Below, piece after piece: positions 8,433-17,270 of a stretch of DNA of 64,000 nucleotides. The position numbers were made by a program, and so were the translations under genes. The stretch comes from Streptomyces celluloflavus (GTDB lineage Bacteria > Actinomycetota > Actinomycetes > Streptomycetales > Streptomycetaceae), in NCBI GenBank assembly GCA_000720995.1, contig JOEL01000010.1, positions 1 to 64,000 of the forward strand, written 5' to 3'. Positions within the stretch are counted from its first letter, which is position 1; each line of letters starts with the position of its first letter. The notes under the pieces are model-generated. The model worked only from the letters and a program-made list of their open reading frames with translations, was not told the origin of the DNA and made no database searches.

Positions 8433-9521
8433 TTAGCGTCCGGTCTTGGGGGCCTTCCAGCGGGCGATGCCGCGGGCCACCAGATTCAGGATCATGACGA
8501 AGGCGATGAGGACGAGCGCCGCGGACCAGGCGCGGTCGTACGAGGCATCGGAGCCCTGCTGCCACTGCTGGAACACATACAGCGGAAGCGACTGCTGGGC
8601 GCCTTCGAAGGGGTTGCCGTTGATCGTCTTCGCGCCCCACACCAGGAGCAGCACCGGGGCGGTCTCACCGGTGATGCGGGCGATGGCGAGCATCACACCG
8701 GTGGTGATGCCGCCGATCGACGTCGGCAGGACGACCTTGAGGATGGTGCGCCACTTCGGGACACCGAGGGCGAGGGACGCCTCGCGCAGCTCGTTGGGGA
8801 CGAGCTTGAGCATCTCCTCGGTGGAGCGGACGACGACCGGCATCATCAGGATCGCCAGGGCCATCGAGCCGGCGAAGCCGGACGGGCCGAAGCCGAGGAT
8901 CAGGATCCAGACGGAGAGGATGAACAGACCGGCCACGATCGACGGGATACCGGTCATCACGTCGACGAAGAAGGTGACGACCTTGGCGAGCCTGCCGCGC
9001 CCGTATTCGACGAGGTAGACCGCGGTCAGCAGCCCGAGCGGCGCGGCGATCAGGGTCGCCAGGCCCACCTGCTCCAGGGTGCCGATGATCGCGTGGTAGA
9101 TACCGCCGCCGGGCAGCGCGTCCGGGAGGGTGCCCATCGAGTGGGACAGGAAGAAGCCGTCCAGGACCGTGGTGCCGCGGGCGACGGTCTCCCACAGCAG
9201 GGAGGCGAGCGGGACGACGGCGAGCAGGAAGGCGATCCAGACCAGGCTGGTGGCCAGCCGGTCCTTGGCCTGCCGGGCGCCCTCGACGCCGGCGGCCAGC
9301 GCGAACGTACCGCCGATGAAGAGCAGGGCGGCGATCAGGCCCCACTGGATCCTGCTGTCCAGGCCCCCGACGAGGCCGATGCCGGTGCCCAGGGCGGCCG
9401 AGACCAGCGCGAGCGCGGCCGGGGTCCAGCGGGGCAGCCGGGCCTGGCGGAGGGAGACCGGGAGCGGGGTGCCGCCGGGATGCTCGGCGCGCGGGCGGCG
9501 GTCGGTCATGACGTCGCTCAT
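8433..9521 (-). CDS. pstA: Phosphate ABC transporter permease PstA
   Basis: A 362-residue permease subunit with an N-terminal extension of about 60 residues and six or more membrane helices. The cytoplasmic EAA-type loop that contacts PstB is visible (LRE ASLALGVPKWRTILKVVLP), and TGIPSIVAGLF matches the PstC/PstA family. The start ATG overlaps the pstC stop by four bases (ATGA), indicating translational coupling; a second ATG four codons later is possible. Works as a heterodimer with PstC. Confidence 0.95.
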   Translation of the reverse strand: MSDVMTDRRPRAEHPGGTPLPVSLRQARLPRWTPAALALVSAALGTGIGLVGGLDSRIQWGLIAALLFIGGTFALAAGVEGARQAKDRLATSLVWIAFLLAVVPLASLLWETVARGTTVLDGFFLSHSMGTLPDALPGGGIYHAIIGTLEQVGLATLIAAPLGLLTAVYLVEYGRGRLAKVVTFFVDVMTGIPSIVAGLFILSVWILILGFGPSGFAGSMALAILMMPVVVRSTEEMLKLVPNELREASLALGVPKWRTILKVVLPTSIGGITTGVMLAIARITGETAPVLLLVWGAKTINGNPFEGAQQSLPLYVFQQWQQGSDASYDRAWSAALVLIAFVMILNLVARGIARWKAPKTGR

Positions 9522-10519
9522 GATGCGGCTCCCGAGTACTCCTTGCGGCGGGCGATGATCAGCCGGGCCGCGCCGTTGACGAGCAGCGTGATCACGAAGA
9601 GGACGAGACCGGAGGCGATCAGGGCGTCCCGGCCGAATTCGTCGGCCTCGTTGAACTTGCTCGCGATGTTCTGGGCGAAGGTGCCGCCGCCCGGGTCCAG
9701 CAGGCTCGCGCCGATGAGGAAGCTGGGGGAGAGGACCGTGGCGACGGCCATCGTCTCGCCGAGCGCGCGGCCCAGGCCCAGCATCGAGGCGCTGATGATG
9801 CCGGAGCGGCCGAAGGGGAGCACCGACATCCGGATGACCTCCCACCGGGTGGCGCCGAGCGCCAGGGCGGCCTCCTCGTGCATCCGCGGCACCTGGAGGA
9901 AGACCTCGCGGCTGACGCTGGTGACGATCGGCAGGATCATGATCGCGAGCAGGATGCCGACGGTGAAGAGCGACCGGGCCGCGCCGTCGCCGTACCGGAA
10001 GATGCCGGTCCAGCCGAGGTAGTCGTCCAGCCAGCTGTAGAGGCCGGTCAGGTGCGGGACGAGGAAGAGCGCGCCCCACAGGCCGTAGATGATGCTGGGC
10101 ACCGCGGCGAGCAGGTCGATGACGTAGCCCAGCGGCGAGGCCAGCTTGCGCGGTGCGTAGTGCGAGATGAACAGCGCGATGCCGACCGCGACCGGGACGG
10201 CGATGACCATCGCGATCAGCGAGCTGACGACGGTGCCGAAGGCGAGCACCGCGATGCCGAACTTCGGCTCCGTCCCGGTGGCGTTCCAGTCGAAGGTGGT
10301 GAAGAAGTTCGCGTGATCGCCGGAGATGGCGATCACCGACCGGTAGGTGAGGAACGCCGTGATGGCGCCCATGATCACCAGGAGGGCGATACCGGAGCCG
10401 CGGGAGAGCCCGAGGAAGATCCGGTCACCGGGGCGGATGGCCCGGCCGGAGATGGCGGAGGGCGCGTCGGTCCGCGGTGGTGGTGGGGGTACGTCGGCTG
10501 TCGGGGTTGCTGAAGTCAT
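9518..10519 (-). CDS. pstC: Phosphate ABC transporter permease PstC
   Basis: A 333-residue permease. After a Pro-rich, probably disordered N-terminus (15 residues) come six or more helices, the AVPSIIYGLWG segment and the EAALALGATRWEVIRMSVLP coupling loop. GGAGAAACC lies directly before the ATG. It is separated from pstS by 143 bases, longer than other gaps of the operon and rich in GGCCGTACGG-type dyads, which may lower expression of the permease relative to the binding protein; that is inference. Confidence 0.95.
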   Translation of the reverse strand: MTSATPTADVPPPPPRTDAPSAISGRAIRPGDRIFLGLSRGSGIALLVIMGAITAFLTYRSVIAISGDHANFFTTFDWNATGTEPKFGIAVLAFGTVVSSLIAMVIAVPVAVGIALFISHYAPRKLASPLGYVIDLLAAVPSIIYGLWGALFLVPHLTGLYSWLDDYLGWTGIFRYGDGAARSLFTVGILLAIMILPIVTSVSREVFLQVPRMHEEAALALGATRWEVIRMSVLPFGRSGIISASMLGLGRALGETMAVATVLSPSFLIGASLLDPGGGTFAQNIASKFNEADEFGRDALIASGLVLFVITLLVNGAARLIIARRKEYSGAAS

Positions 10520-10662
10520 GGTTTCTCCGGTCTGCGGAGCCGGCGGGGCTCCTGGCGCGGCGGTGCACCGGATGGGCGGCGGCGGCCCGGGGCCGTACGG
10601 TCCGGGGCCGGGGAGGCGGGCCCGGGGGCCGTACGGCGTCGTGGGGGCCGCCGCCCGGTGGG

Positions 10663-11790
10663 TCAGGAGAGCGAGGCGACGGTCTTGCGGACCTTCTCGA
10701 CGATCTCAGTGGGGATCGGGGCGTAACCCAGCGCCTTGAGGGCGTTCTGACCGTCCGCGCTTGCGGTGTAGGTCAGGAAGGACTTGGTCGCGGCCAGCGT
10801 CTCGGCCTTGTTGCCCTTGTCGCAGGCGATCTCGTACGTCACCAGGGTGAGGGGGTAGGCGCCCTCGGCCTTGGTGGTGTAGTTGAGCTTCAGCGCGAGG
10901 TCGTTGCCCTTGCCGACCTGCTTGGCCTCGGCGATGGCCTTGGAGGCGTTGTCGACGTTGGCCTCGACCGGCTCCTTGGCACCGGTGTTCAGCTTGACGG
11001 TCGAGATCTTGCCGGCCGTCGCGTACGACAGCTCGAAGTACGAGATGGCGCCGGCGTTCTGCTTGACCTGCGCGGCGAGACCGGACGAGCCGGAGGCCGC
11101 CTGGCCGCCCTTGCCCGCCCAGGTCTTCGCCGGCTCGTGCTTCCAGGCGTCGGGGGCCGCGCCCTTGAGGTACTTGGTGAGGTTGTCGGTGGTGCCCGAG
11201 TCGTCGGAGCGGTGGAACGCCTGGATCTTGAGGTCCGGCAGCTTGGCGTCCGGGTTGAGCTTCTTGATCTCGGCGTCGTTCCAGTTGGTGATCTCCGAGT
11301 CGAAGATCTTCGCGAGGGTCGGGGCGTCCAGCACCAGGTTCTCGACGCCGGGGACGTGGTAACCGATCGCGATCGGACCGCCGACCATCGGGAGGTTGAT
11401 CGCCTGGCCGCCGTCCTTGCAGACCTTCTTGGACTTCTCGACCTCTTCGGGCTTGAGCGGCGAGTCGGAGCCCGCGAACGCGGTCTGGCCCTGGAGGAAG
11501 GTGGTGATACCGGCGCCGGAGCCCGGGTCCTGGTAGTTGATCTCGGTGTCCTTGCAGACGCCCGAGTAGTTCTGCACCCAGACGTCCATGGCGTTCTTCT
11601 GCGCGGACGAGCCGGACGCGAGCAGCTTGCCCTTGCCTTCGCACTTGATGCTGGCGGGCTTCGCGGACGTGCCGCTGCCGCTGGAGCCGCTGGCGTCGTC
11701 GGAGCCGCACGCCGTCAGGGCCAGGGCACCGGAGACGGCGAGAGCGCCAACGGCGAGGGCGCGAACCCGGTTCTTGCGCTGAAGCTTCAC
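10663..11790 (-). CDS. pstS: Phosphate-binding lipoprotein PstS
   Basis: A 375-residue exported phosphate-binding lipoprotein with basic N-terminus, hydrophobic core and lipobox LTACG. Ligand-binding segments typical of PstS are present: GSSAQ, DPGSGAGI, AFAGSDSPLK and HRSDDSGTTDNLTKYL. It delivers phosphate to PstC/PstA. The GTG start follows GGAAGGA. The leader is about 145 bases and the promoter carries PHO boxes, so the operon should be induced by PhoP under phosphate limitation. PstS is usually among the most abundant extracellular proteins of phosphate-starved Streptomyces. Confidence 0.97.
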   Translation of the reverse strand: MKLQRKNRVRALAVGALAVSGALALTACGSDDASGSSGSGTSAKPASIKCEGKGKLLASGSSAQKNAMDVWVQNYSGVCKDTEINYQDPGSGAGITTFLQGQTAFAGSDSPLKPEEVEKSKKVCKDGGQAINLPMVGGPIAIGYHVPGVENLVLDAPTLAKIFDSEITNWNDAEIKKLNPDAKLPDLKIQAFHRSDDSGTTDNLTKYLKGAAPDAWKHEPAKTWAGKGGQAASGSSGLAAQVKQNAGAISYFELSYATAGKISTVKLNTGAKEPVEANVDNASKAIAEAKQVGKGNDLALKLNYTTKAEGAYPLTLVTYEIACDKGNKAETLAATKSFLTYTASADGQNALKALGYAPIPTEIVEKVRKTVASLS

Positions 11791-11938
11791 TGTCGAGAGT
11801 TCCTTCCTGGGGCGCGCCGCTGCTCGGCGTGCGGGGTGGTGACGTGATGATGACGCGTTCGCGGCTGTCGCCGCTCCGCGGTGCCAGCCGGCCGGTTCGC
11901 GAGTGCCCTGGGGGCCTGCCGCTCACTCGGTACGGCCG

Positions 11939-11993
11939 AAATTAGGCAGAACAGGTGAAGCCGCCGATGGAGGAGAGTGAACGCAGAGTGAAC
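11939..11993 (-). promoter_or_regulatory. pstS promoter with PHO boxes
   Basis: Read on the minus strand, GGTTCACTCTG and CGTTCACTCTC are adjacent 11-bp direct repeats (GTGAAC of the plus strand at 11977 and 11988), and a third, CTTCACC, falls 22 bases further on (11955), exactly in phase. This is the 11-nt direct-repeat unit of PhoP boxes. A -10-like CCTAATTT follows at 11939-11946, so the boxes stand where a -35 would be, as in activator-dependent pst promoters. Confidence 0.9.
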
Positions 11994-12137
11994 CTCGGCC
12001 GTCAGGTGGGTGCGCTGCGGGAAGTGGGCGGCAGTCAGCGGGAAACGGCCCGTCACCCTGTCGAATTACCAGCCGGTATGGCAGCATCCGCGCGAGATGG
12101 ACCACGCGAATCGGTGCGGAACGACCGGAGGTGACTG

Positions 12138-13373
12138 GTGGGGAGCCAGGGGACACGGCAGGGCGTTCGGGGCGCAGGGGCCGTACGGGGTGCATACGGC
12201 GCGCCTGACATACGGGGAGCCGGGGGGCGGGGCGGCAGCCGGGGGACACGGGGCCGGGTGCTGGCGTGCACGGCCGTCGTCCTGTGCGCGATGGGGCTGC
12301 TCGGCGGGACGGCGACGGCCGCGTACGCGGATCCGGGGCCGGGGAGCGGAGCGGGCCGGGACGCCGGCGGTGACGCAAAGAACGGTGGCGGCGCCAAGAG
12401 CGATGACGCCAAGGGCGGTGGCTCGGCGGCCGCGGAGGACAAGCGCCTGGACGACGTCCGCAAGGAGATCGAGGACCTCTACCGCAAGGCGGAACAGGCC
12501 ACCGACGCCTTCAACGGGGCCAGGGAACAGGTCGAGCTCCAGCAGAAAGAGATCGTCAAGCTGGCGCGGAACATCGATTCGACGCAGCAGAAGCTGGCCG
12601 TCCTCAAGCGCCGGGCGGGTGCGCTGGCCAGTGCCCAGTACCGCGACGGCGGCCTTCCCCCCGAGGCCCGGCTGATGCTGGGCGACGATCCCGAGGGCTT
12701 TCTCGACGATGCCACGCTGGCCCGTAAAGGACAGCAGGCGGTCAAGGGCGTGATCAGCCAACTCGCTCGGACGAAGGGCGATTTGGAGGGCTATTCGAAG
12801 GCCGCCACGGAGCGCTGGAAGGTGCTGGAGGAGAACCGCAAGAAGAAGGAGAGCGCGCAGCAGGACATCAAGAAAAAGATCGATGCGGCGAAAGATCTGG
12901 AATCCCGGCTGGCCGCCAAGGAGAAAGACCGGCTGAAGAAGCTGGAGGAGGATCAGGCATTCCTGAAGCAGCAGAAATGGCTGGACTCCGGAGCGCTGAA
13001 AGAGATCAGCGGCAAAGCGTCCGAACAGGGCAAGAAAGCGATCTCGTTCGCCACGTCGCAGATCGGCAAGAACTATGTGTGGGGCGCGGCCGGGCCGGAC
13101 ACCTTCGACTGCTCGGGGCTGACCCTGCGGGCCTGGCAGGCCGGCGGCAAGACGATCCCGCGGACCTCGCAGGAGCAGTGGCACCAGCTGCCCAGGGTCG
13201 CCCTCAAGGACATGCGGCCCGGTGACCTGATCATCTATTTCGCGGACGCCAGCCACGTCGGGATGTACCTGGGCGACGGCGCGATCGTGCACGCCCCGCG
13301 GCCCGGCCGGCAGGTCACGATCACCGGGGCCGGCTCGATGCCGATCCTGGGGATCGTACGGCCCGATAAGTAG
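12138..13373 (+). CDS. Secreted coiled-coil NlpC/P60 peptidoglycan endopeptidase
   Basis: A 411-residue exported hydrolase of RipA/CwlO-like layout. A long basic N-terminus leads into a signal peptide (about residues 42-65); residues 75-95 are Gly/Asp/Lys linker; residues 100-285 form Lys/Glu-rich coiled coil; residues 295-405 are NlpC/P60 with Cys325 (FDCSGL), His373 (SHVGMY) and His385 (VHAP). It cleaves stem peptides in peptidoglycan, and the coiled coil normally holds the enzyme inactive until a partner such as FtsEX binds. GTG 12138 lies six bases after GGAGG. Divergent from pstS; no sign of phosphate control on this side. Confidence 0.92.
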   Translation: MGSQGTRQGVRGAGAVRGAYGAPDIRGAGGRGGSRGTRGRVLACTAVVLCAMGLLGGTATAAYADPGPGSGAGRDAGGDAKNGGGAKSDDAKGGGSAAAEDKRLDDVRKEIEDLYRKAEQATDAFNGAREQVELQQKEIVKLARNIDSTQQKLAVLKRRAGALASAQYRDGGLPPEARLMLGDDPEGFLDDATLARKGQQAVKGVISQLARTKGDLEGYSKAATERWKVLEENRKKKESAQQDIKKKIDAAKDLESRLAAKEKDRLKKLEEDQAFLKQQKWLDSGALKEISGKASEQGKKAISFATSQIGKNYVWGAAGPDTFDCSGLTLRAWQAGGKTIPRTSQEQWHQLPRVALKDMRPGDLIIYFADASHVGMYLGDGAIVHAPRPGRQVTITGAGSMPILGIVRPDK

Positions 13374-13693
13374 TTGAATTGATCGTTAAATGACCGGATT
13401 GATCGTTTTCGGAGGGTTGCCCGGCTGCGGTTGAATGCGGTCGGGCAGGGTGATTTTCGTCATTCCCTTTTCCGCCTTCCCGGGCCCTGTCCAGGTCATT
13501 TCCCTTATGGGGTACGGCATATGACGATGGTCGATTGCCATCGGTCATTCCCTCGCCCTCGGCACTGACGCTATGGTCGCCTTTCAGTGCCCGGTGGCGC
13601 CTCGCTCCTGTGACGACGAGCGGCGTGGACCGGGCACGGTGGCGCGCCGTCGGCGCACCACCGCACCCTCTGGGGAGGGAAGGAAGCAGAGGA
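13374..13693. other. Less GC-rich leader region before the PP2C gene
   Basis: 320 bases with no gene. It opens with two copies of TTGATCGTT 20 bases apart (13379 and 13399) in a stretch unusually AT-rich for this window, followed by TCATTCCCTTTTCC and CTTATGGGG. This looks like a promoter/regulatory region for the downstream phosphatase, but no specific site can be named. Confidence 0.4.
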
Positions 13694-15271
13694 ATGCCCG
13701 TACCCGTGCCGGACCGGCGGACGGTCGTACTGCCGCACCAGGCAGGACCGGTGGACGACGACGGCTGCGCGGCCGCGGCGGGGCCCCCGGCCGGACCGGC
13801 GCAGGCGTCCGCGCGCCCGGCGGGTGCACCGGCGGCGGCCCCGGCGGCCGGGAGTGAACGGGCGGACGCGGCGGACGGGGCGGCGGCCGGCCACCCGGCC
13901 GCCGGGGACGCCATCCCCGGGGAGCGGACCGGCCACGGTGCGTTCCCGCAGGACCTGACCCTGCTCCTCATCGGCGCGGACCCCAACAGCCCCGTCCCCG
14001 AGCTGTGGGACGGTGCGGACCACAAGGTCCGGCTGCGGACCGCCCGGAACCTCACCGAGGCCGAGCGGCTGCTCACCGACGATGTGCACTGCATCCTGCT
14101 CGACCTGGCCCCGCCGGAGCGCGACACCCGGGACATCCGCGACACCCGCGACACCCGGGAGGCGCGGGCGGAGCGCGACGAGCGGGGCCCCGGTGACGGG
14201 TGCGACCCCGGAGACGTACGCGGCCGCGGCGGCGCCCGCGGTCCCGGCGAAGCGTGCGACCCCGGCGAAGCGTGCGGCCCCGGCGACGAGCTGGACGCAC
14301 TGCGCGAGGTGCTGCGGATGGCGCCCACGCACGCCGTCCTCGTGCTGACCTCCCAGACGGACGCCGAACGGGCGGCCGCCGCCGTACGCGTCGGCGCCCA
14401 GGACTACCTCTTCCGCGACGAGCTGGACGGCGCGGTGCTGAGCCGCGCGGTGCGCTACGCGGTCGAGCGCAAGCGCGCCGACCGCGCGCAACACCAGCTC
14501 ACCGAGTCGCGGATGCTGGCACAGGAGAACGCGCGGCTGGAGCGCGGTCTGCTGCCCACGCCCCTGCTCGAAGGCTCCGGCCTGCGGTTCGCGGCCCGCT
14601 ACCGCCCCGGCCGCAGCCGCGCGCTGCTCGGCGGCGACTTCTACGACACCGTCCGCACCCCGGACGGCACCGTCCACGCGATGATCGGCGACGTCTGCGG
14701 TCATGGCCCGGACGAGGCCGCGCTCGGCGTCGAACTGCGCATCGCCTGGCGGGCGCTGACCTTCGCCGGACTGTGCGGCGACGAACTGCTCGCCACGCTC
14801 CAGAAGGTGCTGGAGCACGAGCGCGCCGACGACGAGATCTTCGCGACGCTCTGCACCGTCGACATCTCCCCGGACGGCCGGCACGCCGGCCTGTGCCTGG
14901 CCGGCCACCCCGCGCCCCTGCTGGCCCGCGCCGGACGGCCGCCGCGGCTGCTGCCGTACGAGTCCGGCGGCCCGGCGCTCGGTCTGCTGCCGCACGCCCG
15001 CTGGCCGCGCCGGCGGATCGAGCTGGGCGGCGCCTGGAGCCTGATGATGTACACGGACGGCCTGATCGAGGGCCGGACGGGGGAGGGCAACCAGCGCCTC
15101 GGCCAGGAGGGGATGACCGACCTCGTGAGCCGTCAGATGGCGTCCGGTCTCCGGGGCGAGGAGCTGCTCGACGCGGCGGTCACGGAGGTCCGCGCCCTCA
15201 ACGGCGAGGAACTGACCGACGATGTGGCCGTCCTGCTGCTGGACCGGCGGGAGAAGGGCCGCCCGGAGTAG
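13694..15271 (+). CDS. Receiver-domain PP2C (SpoIIE/RsbU-type) phosphatase
   Basis: A 525-residue cytoplasmic regulator. After an Ala/Pro-rich N-terminus of about 85 residues comes a response-regulator receiver with phosphoacceptor Asp137 (CILLDLAPP) and VLVLTSQ; the usual receiver Lys is Arg here (YLFRDEL). A short helix links it to a SpoIIE-type PP2C phosphatase (GGDFYDTV, IGDVCGHG, LAGHPAPLL, MMYTDGLIEGR, TDDVAVLLL). Such proteins dephosphorylate anti-anti-sigma factors. Oddly, about 57 residues rich in RDTRD and PGEACDPGE repeats are inserted directly after the phosphoacceptor strand. ATG 13694 follows GGAAGG; an ATG at 13535 is less likely. No kinase or sigma factor is adjacent. Confidence 0.88.
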   Translation: MPVPVPDRRTVVLPHQAGPVDDDGCAAAAGPPAGPAQASARPAGAPAAAPAAGSERADAADGAAAGHPAAGDAIPGERTGHGAFPQDLTLLLIGADPNSPVPELWDGADHKVRLRTARNLTEAERLLTDDVHCILLDLAPPERDTRDIRDTRDTREARAERDERGPGDGCDPGDVRGRGGARGPGEACDPGEACGPGDELDALREVLRMAPTHAVLVLTSQTDAERAAAAVRVGAQDYLFRDELDGAVLSRAVRYAVERKRADRAQHQLTESRMLAQENARLERGLLPTPLLEGSGLRFAARYRPGRSRALLGGDFYDTVRTPDGTVHAMIGDVCGHGPDEAALGVELRIAWRALTFAGLCGDELLATLQKVLEHERADDEIFATLCTVDISPDGRHAGLCLAGHPAPLLARAGRPPRLLPYESGGPALGLLPHARWPRRRIELGGAWSLMMYTDGLIEGRTGEGNQRLGQEGMTDLVSRQMASGLRGEELLDAAVTEVRALNGEELTDDVAVLLLDRREKGRPE

Positions 15272-15364
15272 CGCGCGGTGCGCGGCGCGGGCGGGCGGCC
15301 GGGGCGGTGCCGGGCCGAACGGTCCCCGCCCCGCCCGGGAGCGGCGGGGCCGTACGGTCCGCGC

Positions 15365-15778
15365 TCAGCGGCCGCCGTTGTAGGGACCGTACGGTCCGTC
15401 CGAGCTGGAGCCGCCGCGCCGCGGACCGCCGCCGGCGACCTGCTTGATCGCCGGGCGTACGTCGACGGTGTAGACGATCACGGCGATGACGCCCATGATC
15501 GGCAGGAACGACATCAGGGGGAGCAGGAAGAGCAGCGCGGTGGCGATCACGAGGAAAATCAGCCACATGCCCTTGGACTGCTTGTCCGCGGCGCGATAGG
15601 CGTCCTCACGGCGCACGGCCGCGTCGATCAGCATCACGGCCGCGTAGATGCCCAGAACGAGCTGGAGCCAGTCCAGGACGTTCTGGAACCCGTAGATCAA
15701 CACGCTGCCCACCGTCCGTTCATCCGGTTCGTCTCGGCCTTTCGCGGCCCCACCGTACCCGGAGAACGGGCCGGACAC
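15365..15778 (-). CDS. DUF2516 membrane protein (Rv0476-like)
   Basis: A protein of up to 137 residues with two or three helices: FQNVLDWLQLVLGIYAAVML, then a basic loop RREDAYRAADKQSKGMW and two adjoining hydrophobic stretches, ending in VYTVDVRPAIKQ and a Gly/Pro/Tyr tail. This is the DUF2516 pattern. Function unknown. It is third in an XRE-HbhA-DUF2516 row matching Rv0474-Rv0476. The start is uncertain: GTG at 15778 gives the length stated, whereas a GTG just before GSVLIYGF would remove about 22 residues that look non-conserved. Confidence 0.8.
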   Translation of the reverse strand: MSGPFSGYGGAAKGRDEPDERTVGSVLIYGFQNVLDWLQLVLGIYAAVMLIDAAVRREDAYRAADKQSKGMWLIFLVIATALLFLLPLMSFLPIMGVIAVIVYTVDVRPAIKQVAGGGPRRGGSSSDGPYGPYNGGR

Positions 15779-15896
15779 CTGAAGTGTGCCCGGCCCGCCC
15801 CATGGATCCGGTGCACGCCGCCGTGGCGCGCGCCCGCTCCACTACCCGTCCGCCCCGCCACCCGCCCGCTCGGCGAACGGCCAATGGTGAGCGAGC

Positions 15897-16451
15897 TCAC
15901 TCCGCGGTCGGCGGGGTGGGCTTCTTCGCCGCCGGCTTGCGCGGCGCGGGCTTCTTCACGGCGGCCGGCTTGGCGTTGGCCCCGCCGCCGGCCGGGGGCG
16001 TGACCACCGGCTCCGGCTCGATGACGACCGCGAGCTCCTCGACCTGGTCGGCGGCCTCGCCACGCCAGGACTGCACGGCGCCGCGACCGCGCTCGGCCAG
16101 CTCGTCATACGTCTCGCGGGCCTTGACGGCGTACTCGGCGGCCCGGCCCACGCCCTGCAACGCGAGGTCCTGCGCCTGCTCGCGGATCTTCTTCAGATCG
16201 GTGTCGAGCGAGCCCAGCAGCTCGGTCAGCTTGTCCTGGGCGTCCTTCGCCTGCTTGGTGAACCGGTCCTGGACGTCCTTCGGGTCGGTGCCGCGGACGG
16301 CCTCGAAGCGCTTGGGCGCCTCGATCCGGATCTTCTCGACCAGCGCCGGCACCTCGCCGAGCTTCTCGGCCGCCAGGTCGGCGGTGCCGGCCAGGGCGTA
16401 CAGCGGGGTCGCGTCGGTCAGCGTCTTGCGGAGGTCATCGGTGATGGCCAT
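15897..16451 (-). CDS. HbhA-like helical protein with Lys/Pro/Ala-rich tail
   Basis: A 184-residue protein built like mycobacterial heparin-binding haemagglutinin HbhA (Rv0475): an N-terminal ATPLYALAGTADLAAEKL segment, a long coiled coil (about residues 50-120) and a C-terminal tail of KPAPRKPAAKKPTPP-type repeats, the part that binds sulfated glycans in mycobacteria. No signal peptide is present, as in HbhA. In Streptomyces its role is unknown; possibilities include association with lipid bodies or envelope polymers. GGAGGAAC precedes the ATG. Second gene of the conserved row with the XRE regulator upstream. Confidence 0.87.
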   Translation of the reverse strand: MAITDDLRKTLTDATPLYALAGTADLAAEKLGEVPALVEKIRIEAPKRFEAVRGTDPKDVQDRFTKQAKDAQDKLTELLGSLDTDLKKIREQAQDLALQGVGRAAEYAVKARETYDELAERGRGAVQSWRGEAADQVEELAVVIEPEPVVTPPAGGGANAKPAAVKKPAPRKPAAKKPTPPTAE

Positions 16452-16545
16452 GACGTGGTTCCTCCTGGAATCGAAATCGGTCGCTCAGGTGGTGTACGGG
16501 CCGCCCTCGGCCGCCGCCTCACGGGAGTCCGCGCCGCCCGCACCC

Positions 16546-17067
16546 TCATTGCCCGCCGGCGGCACCGCCCTTGGCGCCCTTGCCACCGCCGTTGTCTTCG
16601 GCACCGTCAGTACCTTCGGCACCGTCGGTACTTTCAGCACCCTCAGCACTTTCGGAGCCTTCGGTGCTTTTGCCGTTCTTGGTGCCCCTACTCTCGCTCC
16701 CGAGCCCGTTCTCCTTGCGGAAAGACTCGTAGATCTGGAGCAGGGCCTGCTTCTGCTTCTCGGTCAGGGACGGGTCGGTCAGGATCGCGCTCTGCACCTC
16801 GACCCCGTCCAGCCCCCGCCGCTCGTCGAGGATCCCGGCCTGGACGTACAGGGTCTCCGCGGATATCCGCAGCGCCTTGGCCAGCTGCTGAAGGATGTCC
16901 GCACTCGGCTTGCGCAGCCCGCGCTCGATCTGACTGAGGTACGGATTGGACACCCCGGCGGCATCCGCGAGCTGCCGCAGACTCAGCTGCGCCGTGCGCC
17001 GCTGCTCCCGCAGGAACTCACCGAGATTGCCGACGTTGAGTGAGGCCATACCCCGATGGTGCGCCAT
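16546..17067 (-). CDS. XRE-family helix-turn-helix regulator (Rv0474-like)
   Basis: A 173-residue DNA-binding protein. Residues 15-70 form an XRE helix-turn-helix (FLREQRRTAQLSLRQLADAAG, with SNPYLSQIERG as recognition helix), followed by SAETLYVQAGILDE and a helical segment to about residue 120. The C-terminus is a low-complexity Ser/Glu/Gly/Asp tail (EGSESAEGAESTDG). It heads the row with the HbhA-like and DUF2516 genes, as Rv0474 does in M. tuberculosis. ATG 17067 is six bases after a -10-like TAGTTA, suggesting a leaderless message; the more usual-looking start is the internal ATG at 17049 but it lacks a ribosome site. Confidence 0.88.
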   Translation of the reverse strand: MAHHRGMASLNVGNLGEFLREQRRTAQLSLRQLADAAGVSNPYLSQIERGLRKPSADILQQLAKALRISAETLYVQAGILDERRGLDGVEVQSAILTDPSLTEKQKQALLQIYESFRKENGLGSESRGTKNGKSTEGSESAEGAESTDGAEGTDGAEDNGGGKGAKGGAAGGQ

Positions 17068-17069
17068 GA

Positions 17070-17097
17070 GTGCTAACTATTGCAAGCAGGTGCTAGC
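17070..17097. promoter_or_regulatory. Direct repeat at the XRE gene promoter
   Basis: GTGCTAAC (17070) and GTGCTAGC (17090) are 20 bases apart with TTGCAAG between them, directly before the XRE gene start and overlapping its -10 (TAGTTA, minus strand 17074-17079). Good candidate for autoregulation by the XRE protein. Confidence 0.6.
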
Positions 17098-17270
17098 AAA
17101 AGTGGTGGGGGACACGTGGGGGGCTTCGTGAGCCTGAGCGCGATAGGTGTCGTCTTTGCAGGACAACTGTCGTCATCCGGGTGCAGCCTCCTGGTGCAGG
17201 TGCTCCTGGGTCGGTCTCCACGGGGCTCCGAGAAGCGGCGTTGTCGGTGGGCTCTGCCAGGGTGTGCGTC

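Noticed and set aside
7554-10022. An 822-codon plus-strand ORF across the pst operon
   Set aside because: It is the antisense shadow of pstB, pstA and pstC, whose motifs are unambiguous on the minus strand.
17070-17097. GAGTGCTAA near the XRE start resembles half of a CIRCE (HrcA) element
   Set aside because: The second copy is in direct, not inverted, orientation and no chaperone gene is present.
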